A stretch of 64,000 bases of DNA from Aquimarina sp. AU474 (lineage in GTDB: Bacteria; Bacteroidota; Bacteroidia; Flavobacteriales; Flavobacteriaceae), in assembly GCF_900312815.1 (NCBI RefSeq), contig NZ_OMPE01000008.1:744001-808000 (forward strand), given 5' to 3'. A program made the translations under genes and the position numbers. Below, in pieces: positions 1-7,629 of the stretch (within the stretch, counting starts at the first letter, position 1; the number at the start of each line of letters is the position of its first letter). The notes beneath the pieces were generated by a model. The model made no database searches. It was not told the origin of the DNA and saw only the letters and a list, made by a program, of their open reading frames with translations.

Positions 1-2
1 AT

Positions 3-323
3 TTAGAGCCGGAATCTAAATGGAAAGTTGAATTTAATGGAACGACTATCAAAACAACCAATTACGATGGAATCGAAAGTTCAATAGAAATAAGCGGAAT
101 TCATCAAATAATAATAGAGACTAATGATTCTGGACCTTGGGGAACTGATGTCTGGTGGAGGATTTTATCAAAAAACGGAATTTTATCTGTTCCTGGTGGA
201 GCAACTGGAGAATCCGAAATGTTAGGAAATTTTCAACGCTTTCCGAATTTTAATAATGGACAGTTAATCAAAGCAATGAGTTCGACTGAAAATGCTGAAT
301 TTATTGTCTGGAAAAATAAATAA
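3..323 (+). CDS. C-terminal part of a hypothetical protein
   Basis: An open frame enters from the left edge of the window and ends at the TAA at 321-323, giving about 106 residues of the C-terminus. The translation is rich in aromatic residues, with a segment around GPWGTDVWWRI, and reads as a compact soluble domain. I do not recognise the family. The stop codon is followed at once by the first attC-like repeat, so this is the cargo of the leftmost, incomplete cassette. It may be a small immunity-type protein, since such proteins are common cassette cargo, but nothing seen here proves that. Confidence 0.6.
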   Translation, partial: LEPESKWKVEFNGTTIKTTNYDGIESSIEISGIHQIIIETNDSGPWGTDVWWRILSKNGILSVPGGATGESEMLGNFQRFPNFNNGQLIKAMSSTENAEFIVWKNK

Positions 324-324
324 C

Positions 325-465
325 GTTGTACAACACTGTGTATAATTCATTGCTAGTACTCGCCTACTTACGAAAATCCTCGCGGATTTTCTATTCAGTT
401 TGTATTTGCTAATTTAGTAGCTGAAACACGCAACGAAATCATACACAAAACCGTTGTAGGTAATC
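325..465 (+). repeat. attC-like inverted repeat, site 1
   Basis: The left arm TACAACACTGTGTATAATTC pairs imperfectly with the right arm near 438-463, which contains ATACACAAAACCGTTGTAGG. Between the arms lie a perfect hairpin (AAAATCC, loop TCGC, GGATTTT) at 374-391 and the element TTTGCTAATTTAGT near 405-418. The site begins directly after the stop of the preceding gene and ends about 10 bases before the next start. This is the placement expected of a cassette recombination site. Confidence 0.7.
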
Positions 466-473
466 CATTAAAG

Positions 474-938
474 ATGTCAATAAGAAAAGAAATATCAGAA
501 GATAACGAATTATATCTATGGATGAATGGAAAACTCATCTATAAAAGATGGTTAAATCTTGGATATTCCAAAGTGTTCGATAAAATGGCATACGGTAGAG
601 ACACTTTCGTAAGTATCATAACGGACGAAGACGGAAAAAACAGACATCGAAAAAAGATATTCATAAACGGAGAGTTTTGTGAAACTCAACTAGATTTTTG
701 GGATAAATATACCGAGGAAATTGATAAAGAATCGGCTAAGAATTTCGGAAAAAATCTTGATGCATTTAACGATGCAATAACGGCTCAAGGACCTGGTTAT
801 CCAGGAGATTCTGTAATTGAGATAATTGGAACTGAAAAGCTGACAAAAATATTTGGTAAAGAAAATTTTAATTTTATAATTGACTTACTGACAAAAGCCA
901 ATTTTGTCGACCTAATAATTGAAAAAACGACTGAATAA
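474..938 (+). CDS. Barstar-like (ribonuclease-inhibitor fold) protein
   Basis: A 154-residue soluble protein. The C-terminal half, about residues 90-150, carries FGKNLDAFNDAIT followed by GPGYPGDSVIEI and a predicted helix-strand end. This resembles barstar-type inhibitors, in which NLDA sits at the start of the second helix. The N-terminal 85 residues form an extra beta-rich region that I do not recognise. Barstar folds bind and block extracellular or toxin RNases. No partner nuclease lies beside it, so it would act as an orphan immunity protein. The gene sits alone between two attC-like sites, making a cassette of about 615 bases. The family call rests on motif memory only. Confidence 0.5.
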   Translation: MSIRKEISEDNELYLWMNGKLIYKRWLNLGYSKVFDKMAYGRDTFVSIITDEDGKNRHRKKIFINGEFCETQLDFWDKYTEEIDKESAKNFGKNLDAFNDAITAQGPGYPGDSVIEIIGTEKLTKIFGKENFNFIIDLLTKANFVDLIIEKTTE

Positions 939-942
939 AAAA

Positions 943-1080
943 CTACCTACAACAAATGTGTATAGCTCATTGCATCTGAATTCCTTAAACGGAATTCATT
1001 GCAATTTTGTTACCTTGGTACTCATAGGAAATTCCCAACGGAATTTCCAACGATCTATACACAAACCGTTGTAGGCAATG
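943..1080 (+). repeat. attC-like inverted repeat, site 2
   Basis: This is the best conserved site. The left arm has CTACAAC, then 3 bases, then TGTGTATAG. The right arm read backwards has CTACAAC, then 4 bases, then TGTGTATAG. That makes a 7-base outer box and a 9-base inner box separated by an unequal bulge, as in integron attC sites. The interior holds two further hairpins (GAATTCC/GGAATTC and GGAAATTCC/GGAATTTCC) and the element TTTTGTTACCTTGGT at 1005-1019. Confidence 0.75.
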
Positions 1081-1113
1081 TAGACAAAATTCTGCTGAAG
1101 AAAAAACCCTCGA

Positions 1114-2025
1114 ATGAAATTAATGAATCGACTTTTATTATTAACTCTATTTGTAACTATGACTAGTTGCAACAAATCAATTGAACAAAAAAACACACAA
1201 CCTAATAGAGAAAAAACTGAATCGATTGATTCTATAAAAACAGAAAATGTGACTTTCGAAAGTGAAGGAGTTAAATTGGCAGGTACAATTTATAGTCCTA
1301 GTCATCCGCGTTCAGCAGTTGTCATTGTTCACGGCTCTGACCAAGTACCTCGAATGAAAAAATTCGCTGAATTGTTAGCCGAAAATGATATTTTAGTATT
1401 GACCTACGATAAACGCGGAGTTGGAGAATCTGGTGGAGTTTATGCTGGACCAGAAGTAGGGACAAATAATATTAGTGTTGAAAATCTAAATCTATTAGCA
1501 AAAGATGCAAGTTCAGCTGTTAACGTAGTCCATAACAAAAGGAAAGATTTACCTATTGGACTTATAGGCGCAAGTCAGGCAGGATGGATAATTCCGATTG
1601 TTGCAAGTGAAAATCCATTGGTAGAATTTATGGTTTTATTAAGTTGCCCAACAATAACTACTCTTGAACAATTAAGATTTCAGTTTTACACAAACGGGAG
1701 AACAGATTTTTGGGATAATCATACAGAAAAAGATGCTCGTGAACATACCAAAAACGACCCTGATAAATATCAATTTGAAGCTACTGACCCAAAAGAGATT
1801 TTGAAAACTCTTTCAATTCCTGGTCTTTGGATTTTTGGAGAAAAAGATATTCAAATTCCCGTGAAAATGTGTATTGAACAGCTTAACACCCTAAAATTAG
1901 AAAACAAACCTTTTGAATATGTTTTGTTTCCGTCATTAGGACATAATACCAATAAGACAGAACCAATAAAAATTTCTGTTAATTGGATAAAACGAAAGTC
2001 ATTGGAAATTAAGAATAATAAATAG
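1114..2025 (+). CDS. Alpha/beta hydrolase lipoprotein
   Basis: A 303-residue protein. The N-terminal signal ends in a lipobox (TMTSC, Cys19), so it is probably anchored in the envelope. The fold is an alpha/beta hydrolase: HG oxyanion motif near residue 73, nucleophile elbow GASQAG with Ser154, an acid in GEKD, and a late histidine in SLGHN. It resembles the serine aminopeptidase or esterase branch of the superfamily, acting on ester or amide bonds; the substrate is unknown. It is a single-gene cassette between attC-like sites 2 and 3. Confidence 0.8.
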   Translation: MKLMNRLLLLTLFVTMTSCNKSIEQKNTQPNREKTESIDSIKTENVTFESEGVKLAGTIYSPSHPRSAVVIVHGSDQVPRMKKFAELLAENDILVLTYDKRGVGESGGVYAGPEVGTNNISVENLNLLAKDASSAVNVVHNKRKDLPIGLIGASQAGWIIPIVASENPLVEFMVLLSCPTITTLEQLRFQFYTNGRTDFWDNHTEKDAREHTKNDPDKYQFEATDPKEILKTLSIPGLWIFGEKDIQIPVKMCIEQLNTLKLENKPFEYVLFPSLGHNTNKTEPIKISVNWIKRKSLEIKNNK

Positions 2026-2037
2026 AAATAAAGCACT

Positions 2038-2110
2038 GCTTGTAACAAGGTATATGAAATCATAACCGCCATCGGCAGGCCACGATTCATATATTAAACG
2101 TTGTAACAAA
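2038..2110 (+). repeat. attC-like inverted repeat, site 3 (short)
   Basis: A compact version of about 72 bases. The left arm TTGTAACAAGGTATATGAAATC pairs with the reverse of ATTCATATATTAAACGTTGTAAC, with a short GC-rich centre (ACCGCCATCGGCAGG). It lacks the internal TTTTGCTACCTTAGT element of the longer sites. It separates the hydrolase gene from the beta-lactamase-fold gene. Confidence 0.6.
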
Positions 2111-2126
2111 ATTAAAGAAATCTTCC

Positions 2127-2167
2127 TCTACATTTGTAGAAATAAAATATTGTTCTACATTTGTAGA
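2127..2167 (+). promoter_or_regulatory. Tandem BlaI/MecI-like operators overlapping a Bacteroidota promoter
   Basis: Two identical palindromes TCTACATTTGTAGA lie at 2127-2140 and 2154-2167, 27 bases apart. They fit the TACA-N-TGTA pattern bound by BlaI/MecI/CopY winged-helix repressors. The first palindrome supplies a TTTG (-33) at 2133-2136 and the second supplies TACATTTG (-7) at 2156-2163. The spacer is exactly 19 bases, which matches the Bacteroidota promoter. Bound repressor would cover both promoter elements of the downstream serine hydrolase gene. No blaI or blaR gene is in the window. Confidence 0.7.
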
Positions 2168-2240
2168 GTAAATGAAATTTAATAACTTATTGTGTTCTTT
2201 TCATTTCAAAATCCAATACAAACGTTAATTCAATTAATAA

Positions 2241-3359
2241 ATGAAAAGAATTCTATTGTTCACAATTGCTTTAATCATATTTAGCTGCAATACACCAATA
2301 AAAGAAAATCAGAACACCAAACAAACTAAAAATGAAATAGTCGAACACTTTATCCAATTAGTAAAAAGTGACGTTAAAGACGATAATATTAAGGGCAGTT
2401 TTTCCCTTGCTATTATTCATAAAGATTCAATTTTAGCATTAAAATCTTACGGAAACATTGATTTGAATACTATTTTCCGAATTGGCTCAATTTCAAAATC
2501 ATTTGCCGGATTTTTAATGATGCAACTGCAACAAGACGGAAAGCTCAATATTAATGACCCAGTTGAAAAATATTTACCAGAAATTACGTCGTTAGTTGGT
2601 TATGATAAATATCCACCAATTACTCTAAAACAATTAGCTACACATACTTCCGGATTAGATAGAGAATCGAGAAGTCGAGATGAAAATGTACGCTTTGGAA
2701 AAATTAATGAATGGGAAAATAATCTTATTAAAGCAATTCCAGAAACCTCATTTCGTTCAAAACCTGGAGAAAGATTTGGATACTCAAACATTGGATTTGC
2801 TATCTTAGGTTTAACGCTTTCAAAAATAGCCGACAAGCCTTATGTTGAATTGGTTAAAGAAAAAATTTTTAGACCTTTAGAAATGAATAACACATATTTT
2901 CAAGTTCCAGAAAACCAAAAAGAAAATTTAGTGAAAGGAATGGCAGGCGGACCAACTGCTGAACTTAACTACGAGATACCCAAACGTGAACTTAATGAAG
3001 TTGGATATAGGGTTCCCAATGGAGGTATTTACTCAACACCACGCGATATGGTTAAATTTATGAAAGCTTGTATGGGATATTCGGCTCTATTAAGTGAAAG
3101 TAGTATAGAAATGCTTCAAACAACGCAAACACCAACAACAAGATTAAGGTCTAATTATAGTTTTGGTTTCAATTTATATTCAGACCAAGAAATAAATACT
3201 GTTGGACATGGTGGTTCTAATGCGGGTTATTCAGCTCATTTTGAATATGAAAAAAACAGCAAATATGGAGTAATACTTATGAGAAATTATAATTTTGGCA
3301 ACACAAATTTAGATTTGAGATCAAATTCACTACTTCGTAAATTAAGTGAAGTTAAGTAA
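2241..3359 (+). CDS. Serine hydrolase, class C beta-lactamase fold, lipoprotein
   Basis: A 372-residue protein with a lipobox at FSC16. The penicillin-binding/beta-lactamase motifs are present: SxxK as Ser83-Ile-Ser-Lys86, YxN as Tyr181-Ser-Asn183, and a late HGG triad replacing KTG. This places it in the broad class C/DD-peptidase/esterase family (PF00144). Members range from true beta-lactamases to peptidases and esterases, so resistance cannot be assumed. Its promoter carries two BlaI-like operators, which hints at control by a cell-wall-stress repressor encoded elsewhere. It is a single-gene cassette. Confidence 0.85.
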   Translation: MKRILLFTIALIIFSCNTPIKENQNTKQTKNEIVEHFIQLVKSDVKDDNIKGSFSLAIIHKDSILALKSYGNIDLNTIFRIGSISKSFAGFLMMQLQQDGKLNINDPVEKYLPEITSLVGYDKYPPITLKQLATHTSGLDRESRSRDENVRFGKINEWENNLIKAIPETSFRSKPGERFGYSNIGFAILGLTLSKIADKPYVELVKEKIFRPLEMNNTYFQVPENQKENLVKGMAGGPTAELNYEIPKRELNEVGYRVPNGGIYSTPRDMVKFMKACMGYSALLSESSIEMLQTTQTPTTRLRSNYSFGFNLYSDQEINTVGHGGSNAGYSAHFEYEKNSKYGVILMRNYNFGNTNLDLRSNSLLRKLSEVK

Positions 3360-3364
3360 AAACG

Positions 3365-3503
3365 TAATACAACAAAGTGTATAGCTCATTACGGAAGAGT
3401 TCCCTAATCGGAATTCATTCTAATTTTGCTACCTTAGTGACTTATCTGAATGTTTCCTTCGGAAAATTCCACAACAAACTATGTACAAAACGTTAGCAAA
3501 TAT
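3365..3503 (+). repeat. attC-like inverted repeat, site 4
   Basis: The left arm TACAACAAAGTGTATAGC pairs with the reverse of CTATGTACAAAACGTTAGC at 3479-3498. The centre has the hairpin TTCC-TTCG-GGAA type sequence and a clear TTTTGCTACCTTAGT element at 3424-3438. Confidence 0.7.
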
Positions 3504-3514
3504 TATTAACAATA

Positions 3515-4444
3515 ATGAATAAACTTTTATCGACTTTCTTAATCATTATAACATTTTTTAGTTGTAAAAATAATACCGTTTCATATTTCGACCAAAAATC
3601 TCCTTCTACAACTCCAATATTATTTGCGCCATCAATTGTTAATACTGACAACATTGAACTTAATGTAGTTTTTAATTATAATAATACAGAAATGTTCTTT
3701 TCAAGAATTGTAGACAACAGCTTTGTTATTCATCATTCTGAATTAACTAATGGCAAGTGGTCTGATATTAAACCCATTAAAATGTATGACGATAATGTGT
3801 TAATTTCAGTTGCTTGTGACCCCACAATTACCAAAGACGGAAAGACAATGTATTTTCTTGGTGTAGACCCTAAGCTTTATAAAAATGATGTCACTCGAGA
3901 AGAACTTTATACTATCCCTCCGGATATTTATAAGAGTAAGAAAGTGAATGGCAAATGGGAGTTAGCCTCTAAAGTGGATTTTTTAGTTTCCACGGAATAC
4001 TTAGAAACCTATCCTGTTGTTACAGCCGATGGGAGTTTATATTTTCGGTCAAATAGGCCAAGTGATGAAGGAGGAATGAACACATATCGCGCACAATATT
4101 TAGGAAATGAAAAATTTGAAACACCTGTTATCATAAAGACTAAAACAGAGAAAAAGGAACTAATAACTTATGTTTCACCAGATGAACGGTATGCCATTAC
4201 TAATGGACAAGGTAAATTTCAAATAACATTTAATGATAATGGTGAATGGACAAAACCGAAAGAAATACCATTAAAATATGAAAGTAACTGGCGCTATTAT
4301 TGTCCGTATATGTCTTCTGACGGAAAATATTTCTTCTATTCCAGAAGATATAATAACCCTGAAAAAAAAGGATGGGCAGGTGTTGAAAAAGGAGAAGTTT
4401 ATTGGGTAAACGCTGATGTACTCTTCAATGCAAAAATAGAATAA
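3515..4444 (+). CDS. PD40-type beta-propeller lipoprotein
   Basis: A 309-residue protein with a signal ending in FFSC17. The body shows repeated propeller blades of the TolB/PD40 type, for example around DGKTMYFLG, DGSLYFRSNRP, SPDERY and SSDGKYFFYS. Such proteins bind ligands or carbohydrate at the cell surface; no catalytic residues are evident. It is a single-gene cassette between sites 4 and 5. It resembles a second PD40 lipoprotein at 16,644-17,588 in layout but not closely in sequence. Confidence 0.75.
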   Translation: MNKLLSTFLIIITFFSCKNNTVSYFDQKSPSTTPILFAPSIVNTDNIELNVVFNYNNTEMFFSRIVDNSFVIHHSELTNGKWSDIKPIKMYDDNVLISVACDPTITKDGKTMYFLGVDPKLYKNDVTREELYTIPPDIYKSKKVNGKWELASKVDFLVSTEYLETYPVVTADGSLYFRSNRPSDEGGMNTYRAQYLGNEKFETPVIIKTKTEKKELITYVSPDERYAITNGQGKFQITFNDNGEWTKPKEIPLKYESNWRYYCPYMSSDGKYFFYSRRYNNPEKKGWAGVEKGEVYWVNADVLFNAKIE

Positions 4445-4449
4445 AACAT

Positions 4450-4585
4450 TTACTAACAATGTGTACAAGTAATAACGGTTTAGTAACGAAACGAAAGTGT
4501 AAACATAAAACAAAGGTTTGTGTAAAACAGAAAGGTTGGTGAAATGCAATCCGTTACTACTCATACACGAGACCGTTAGGTATAC
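4450..4585 (+). repeat. attC-like inverted repeat, site 5
   Basis: The left arm CTAACAATGTGTACAAGTAATAACGG pairs with the reverse of CCGTTACTACTCATACACGAGACCGTTAG at the right end. The outer box here is CTAAC/GTTAG rather than TACAAC/GTTGTA, so the outer box varies between sites while the arm pairing is kept. This covariation argues that the folded structure matters. Confidence 0.7.
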
Positions 4586-4617
4586 TAACCGACTGAATTA
4601 AATGTAAGAATGAAAAA

Positions 4618-4704
4618 ATGAATAGGGTAATCGGATTAATTATTATTTTATTCAATATTTATATCATTTGGATGTATCTTAAATTATTTTACGAGTATCA
4701 CTAA
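4618..4704 (+). CDS. Possible 28-residue single-span membrane peptide
   Basis: A short frame starts at ATG 4618 just after attC-like site 5. It encodes a peptide that is almost entirely one hydrophobic helix (VIGLIIILFNIYIIWMYL) and ends YEYH. Its position right behind a recombination site matches that of other cassette genes, and no other candidate occupies 4586-4840. No strong ribosome binding site is seen and AT-rich DNA easily yields such frames, so this is tentative. Confidence 0.25.
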   Translation: MNRVIGLIIILFNIYIIWMYLKLFYEYH

Positions 4705-4861
4705 ACTATGATGCTTTTCCTTTATAAGGTTCCCGATTTAATCTCATTTTGCTTCATTTTAATTTGGTGTAAAAATAAAATACAAAAATTCAGCTGTGTG
4801 TTTAACCGAAAAAAGTTAGTATTTTTTTATACGCTACGTCGTGCACAATAAATACAGACCA

Positions 4862-5452
4862 ATGACAGAATTTGAAATAAAGACTTTAGTTGCAATTATT
4901 TTAGCAATTGTTGGGTATTTCGTTAAATACCTAAATGACCTGCGTATTATGAACAAGAAAGCCTTATTAGAATCAAAAAAGAGTAAATTAAATTCTGAAT
5001 TGAATAGAGTTAATGAACAATTAGAAAAATTTTATGGTCCATTAAAAGCTTTAAGGGAATCATCTGAAATAGCATGGTCCGGTTTTAGACAAAAATATCG
5101 TTCAAACACACCCCACTATTTTTCTAATAATGATATGCCAAATGAAGAAGAACTAAAAGCTTGGCGGCTTTGGATGAGCATTGTTTTTATGCCGAATAAC
5201 AATAAAATGTTTGAAATTATTAATTCTAGACTGGATTTATTAATAGAAGAAGAAATGCCTGAAAGTCTGAAATTATTATGTGCGCACGTTGCAGCATACA
5301 AAACCGTACTTCACAAATGGGAACAGAACGATTTTAGTGAACACACATCAATAATTAATTTTCCATCCAAAGAAGTAAATAAATATGTAGATAGTTCATT
5401 CAGCAAATTAAAAAAACGTCAGAATGAACTCATCGGATTAATTAAAGAATAA
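4862..5452 (+). CDS. Hypothetical membrane-anchored coiled-coil protein
   Basis: About 196 residues from the chosen ATG at 4862; a GTG at 4841 would add seven. The N-terminus is a single membrane helix (TLVAIILAIVGYFVKYL). Next come a basic coiled coil with KKALLESKKSKLNSELNRVNEQ and a helical soluble domain. I recognise no catalytic motif. The shape, one membrane anchor plus a cytoplasmic helical bundle, is seen in many uncharacterised cassette proteins. The 150 bases upstream contain no obvious repeat arm, so the small peptide at 4618 may share its cassette. Confidence 0.7.
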   Translation: MTEFEIKTLVAIILAIVGYFVKYLNDLRIMNKKALLESKKSKLNSELNRVNEQLEKFYGPLKALRESSEIAWSGFRQKYRSNTPHYFSNNDMPNEEELKAWRLWMSIVFMPNNNKMFEIINSRLDLLIEEEMPESLKLLCAHVAAYKTVLHKWEQNDFSEHTSIINFPSKEVNKYVDSSFSKLKKRQNELIGLIKE

Positions 5453-5580
5453 CAGTGCTATACATTGGCTATAAGTAATTACTTGAGAGTATTAAGTACC
5501 AATCGGAATATTCCTCACTCTGTGTCTTTTTGCTATCTTAGCATTTCAACAAATAACTTATAATCAAACGATTACATAAC
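5453..5580 (+). repeat. attC-like inverted repeat, site 6
   Basis: The left arm around ACATTGGCTATAAGTAATT pairs weakly with the reverse of CAAATAACTTATAATCAAACGATTAC. The internal element TTTTTGCTATCTTAGC at 5528-5543 is well kept. The arms are more diverged than in sites 1-5. Confidence 0.5.
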
Positions 5581-5595
5581 TTAAAAAGCAACCAA

Positions 5596-6534
5596 ATGAG
5601 AAAATATCACATAGTTTTTGTTATTTGTTTATATACAATCCTGGCCTGTAAGAATAATATCAAAGATCAAGAAAAAACAATTTCTGATGTTAATAACAAA
5701 TCAGGAAGTATTGTTATTGACGGGACTACCTTAAATTATTCTATTAAAGGAAAGGGAACTCCTTTTCTATTAATAGGGTCAGATCCTGAATATTTTTCAA
5801 AAGACTTTCTAAACAATTTCCGATTATATTCTATAGAAATGAGGTTTAATGCAAAGGAATATGAGCCAATTGATCTTTCAGAATATAATATAGACAATCT
5901 ATTTAAAGACATTGATACGCTGAGGTCTGTATTAGGGCTTGAAAAATTTATAATTGGAGGACATTCTGTATTAGGAGCAGTTGCTCACAAATATGCCAAA
6001 AAACATCCAAAATACGTTTCTCACGTTGTGATGATGGCAACCCCTAGAACTTGGGGAACAACAGAATATAAAGACTCTGTGAAAACATACTGGGAAAATG
6101 CGTCCGAAAAAAGAAAGTTACTGTATAACGAAAAACTAAAGCAATTTGAAAAAGAAAAAAACGACACATTAAATCGTCGTGAACTTTTTATTAAAAGTTT
6201 AGTCGCTTCTGGTCCAAAAAGATGGCACGATGAAAATTTAGATGCTACACAATTTTTTGAAAGGGTTAACTATAATTTAGACTTTTTATATCATTTATTT
6301 GGTAAAGTAATGCCAAAATATGATCTATGTTCGCCAAAAGAAAAAATAGATATTCCTGTTTTTGCAGCAATTGGAAAAAGTGATTACATTGCTCCTTCCA
6401 CTCTCTGGCATATAACCTGTAAAGAATCAACTCGCCTAACAGTTTCTTTGTTTGAGAAAAGCGGACATACTCCACAATATGAACAAAGTGAGCTTTTCAA
6501 TAAAAGGTTAGTTGATTGGATTCAAAGGAATTGA
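5596..6534 (+). CDS. Alpha/beta hydrolase lipoprotein
   Basis: A 312-residue protein with a lipobox (ILAC18). The nucleophile elbow is IGGHSVLGA, the acid lies in IGKSDYIAPS, and the late histidine is in KSGHTPQYEQ. These are the landmarks of the single-domain alpha/beta hydrolase fold related to proline iminopeptidases and esterases. It is likely exported and lipid-anchored; the substrate is unknown. It forms a single-gene cassette and differs clearly in sequence from the hydrolase at 1114. Confidence 0.8.
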   Translation: MRKYHIVFVICLYTILACKNNIKDQEKTISDVNNKSGSIVIDGTTLNYSIKGKGTPFLLIGSDPEYFSKDFLNNFRLYSIEMRFNAKEYEPIDLSEYNIDNLFKDIDTLRSVLGLEKFIIGGHSVLGAVAHKYAKKHPKYVSHVVMMATPRTWGTTEYKDSVKTYWENASEKRKLLYNEKLKQFEKEKNDTLNRRELFIKSLVASGPKRWHDENLDATQFFERVNYNLDFLYHLFGKVMPKYDLCSPKEKIDIPVFAAIGKSDYIAPSTLWHITCKESTRLTVSLFEKSGHTPQYEQSELFNKRLVDWIQRN

Positions 6535-6538
6535 AAAA

Positions 6539-6722
6539 TGTTACATAACACTGTGTTTATCCAATCATACCAGCTACGTGATCAATCCAATGGTTATTTT
6601 AATTTTTGGTAAGGCGCAATACTTGCAGAAAGTAAAAGTTAGCAACCAATGCGCAGAAAAATCGAAAAGCAAGGTAACATTTTGCACTGCTACGACACAT
6701 ATATTTAACGTTGTGTGTCACT
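6539..6722 (+). repeat. attC-like inverted repeat, site 7
   Basis: The left arm ACATAACACTGTGTTTATCC and the right arm ACACATATATTTAACGTTGTGTG form a weak inverted repeat. The interior has the element GGTAACATTTTGCAC at 6673-6687, shared with the site at 10,766 and in part with the one at 26,744. This defines a second sub-family of sites. Confidence 0.5.
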
Positions 6723-6740
6723 AAAAAAAATAAATTGTGA

Positions 6741-7553
6741 ATGAATTATCAAACGTTTCAACCACACCCTGATTTAAGTGCTTTAGTCAAATTTTATTGG
6801 TCCTTGAAGGTTCCGTTTGATCCAAACAATCAGAAGCAAAAAATTATTCCTGACGGCTGTATTGAAATGACTTTTAACCTTAAAGATAAGATTAAGCGTT
6901 ACATATCTGAAGATGATTTTCTAATACACCCAAATGCTATGATAATGGGGCAAAGAACAAAATCCTATTTTATAGAACCTTTAGGAAATGTAGACTCGTT
7001 TGCAATTTGTTTTTACCCTTACGGATTCTCAAACTTTGTTTCTACTCCTATGGAAAATTTGATAGATATTGAAACACCAATCCAATGTTTGTTTGGAGAA
7101 ACTCCTGCAAAAAAGTTAGAACAGAAAATCTTTCAAGCAACCAGTACTCAAAAACGTATTGAAATCATTGAAATATTTCTTTTAGATAGGCTTAATCAAA
7201 ACACAACCATCGAAAATTTAGTAAAAATTACCGTAGATACCCTTCTTGAAACTAATGGAAATAGTTCTATTAATAAAATACTGAAAGATGACTTATCGAA
7301 AAGAAGACAACTCGAAAGAAACTTCAGAAAGCAGATAGGCATTAGTCCGAAACAGTTAGGTAAGGTATTGCGTTTACAGACAGCTTTAAAGATGATTATC
7401 AATGATAAGGAAAACCTAACAAACATTGCTTATGAAAGTGAATACTTCGACCAAGCACATTTTATTAAGGATTTTAAAGAATTTATCGGAACCACTCCAA
7501 AAGAGTTTTTAGGAAACGAAAATATGGCTCTTTCCACCCTTTTCTATAAATAG
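6741..7553 (+). CDS. AraC-family regulator with DUF6597-type N-terminal domain
   Basis: A 270-residue transcription regulator. The N-terminal part opens with FQPHPDLSALVKFYWSL, typical of the DUF6597 sensing domain. The C-terminal 100 residues hold the double helix-turn-helix of the AraC family, ending in YESEYFDQAHFIKDFKEFIGTTPKEF. No attC-like site separates it from the VOC-fold gene 76 bases downstream, so the two probably travel as one cassette and may be a regulator-target pair. A second AraC/VOC pair occurs at 21,997-22,827. Confidence 0.85.
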   Translation: MNYQTFQPHPDLSALVKFYWSLKVPFDPNNQKQKIIPDGCIEMTFNLKDKIKRYISEDDFLIHPNAMIMGQRTKSYFIEPLGNVDSFAICFYPYGFSNFVSTPMENLIDIETPIQCLFGETPAKKLEQKIFQATSTQKRIEIIEIFLLDRLNQNTTIENLVKITVDTLLETNGNSSINKILKDDLSKRRQLERNFRKQIGISPKQLGKVLRLQTALKMIINDKENLTNIAYESEYFDQAHFIKDFKEFIGTTPKEFLGNENMALSTLFYK

Positions 7554-7629
7554 TATTCGGTGTCGCATTTTTACAATTTCAAATCACCTATTCAAAATAA
7601 TTTTGCTTCCTTAAAATATCCTAAGACAA

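Noticed and set aside
325-465. Reading the repeats as classical integron attC sites
   Set aside because: The architecture fits but the core GTTGTAG breaks GTTRRRY and no intI-like gene or attI is present, so I call them attC-like only.
1851-2090. Numerous antisense frames opposite real genes (this and similar ones throughout)
   Set aside because: They overlap genes with clear motifs and have no family features; AT-rich codon use makes such shadow frames common.
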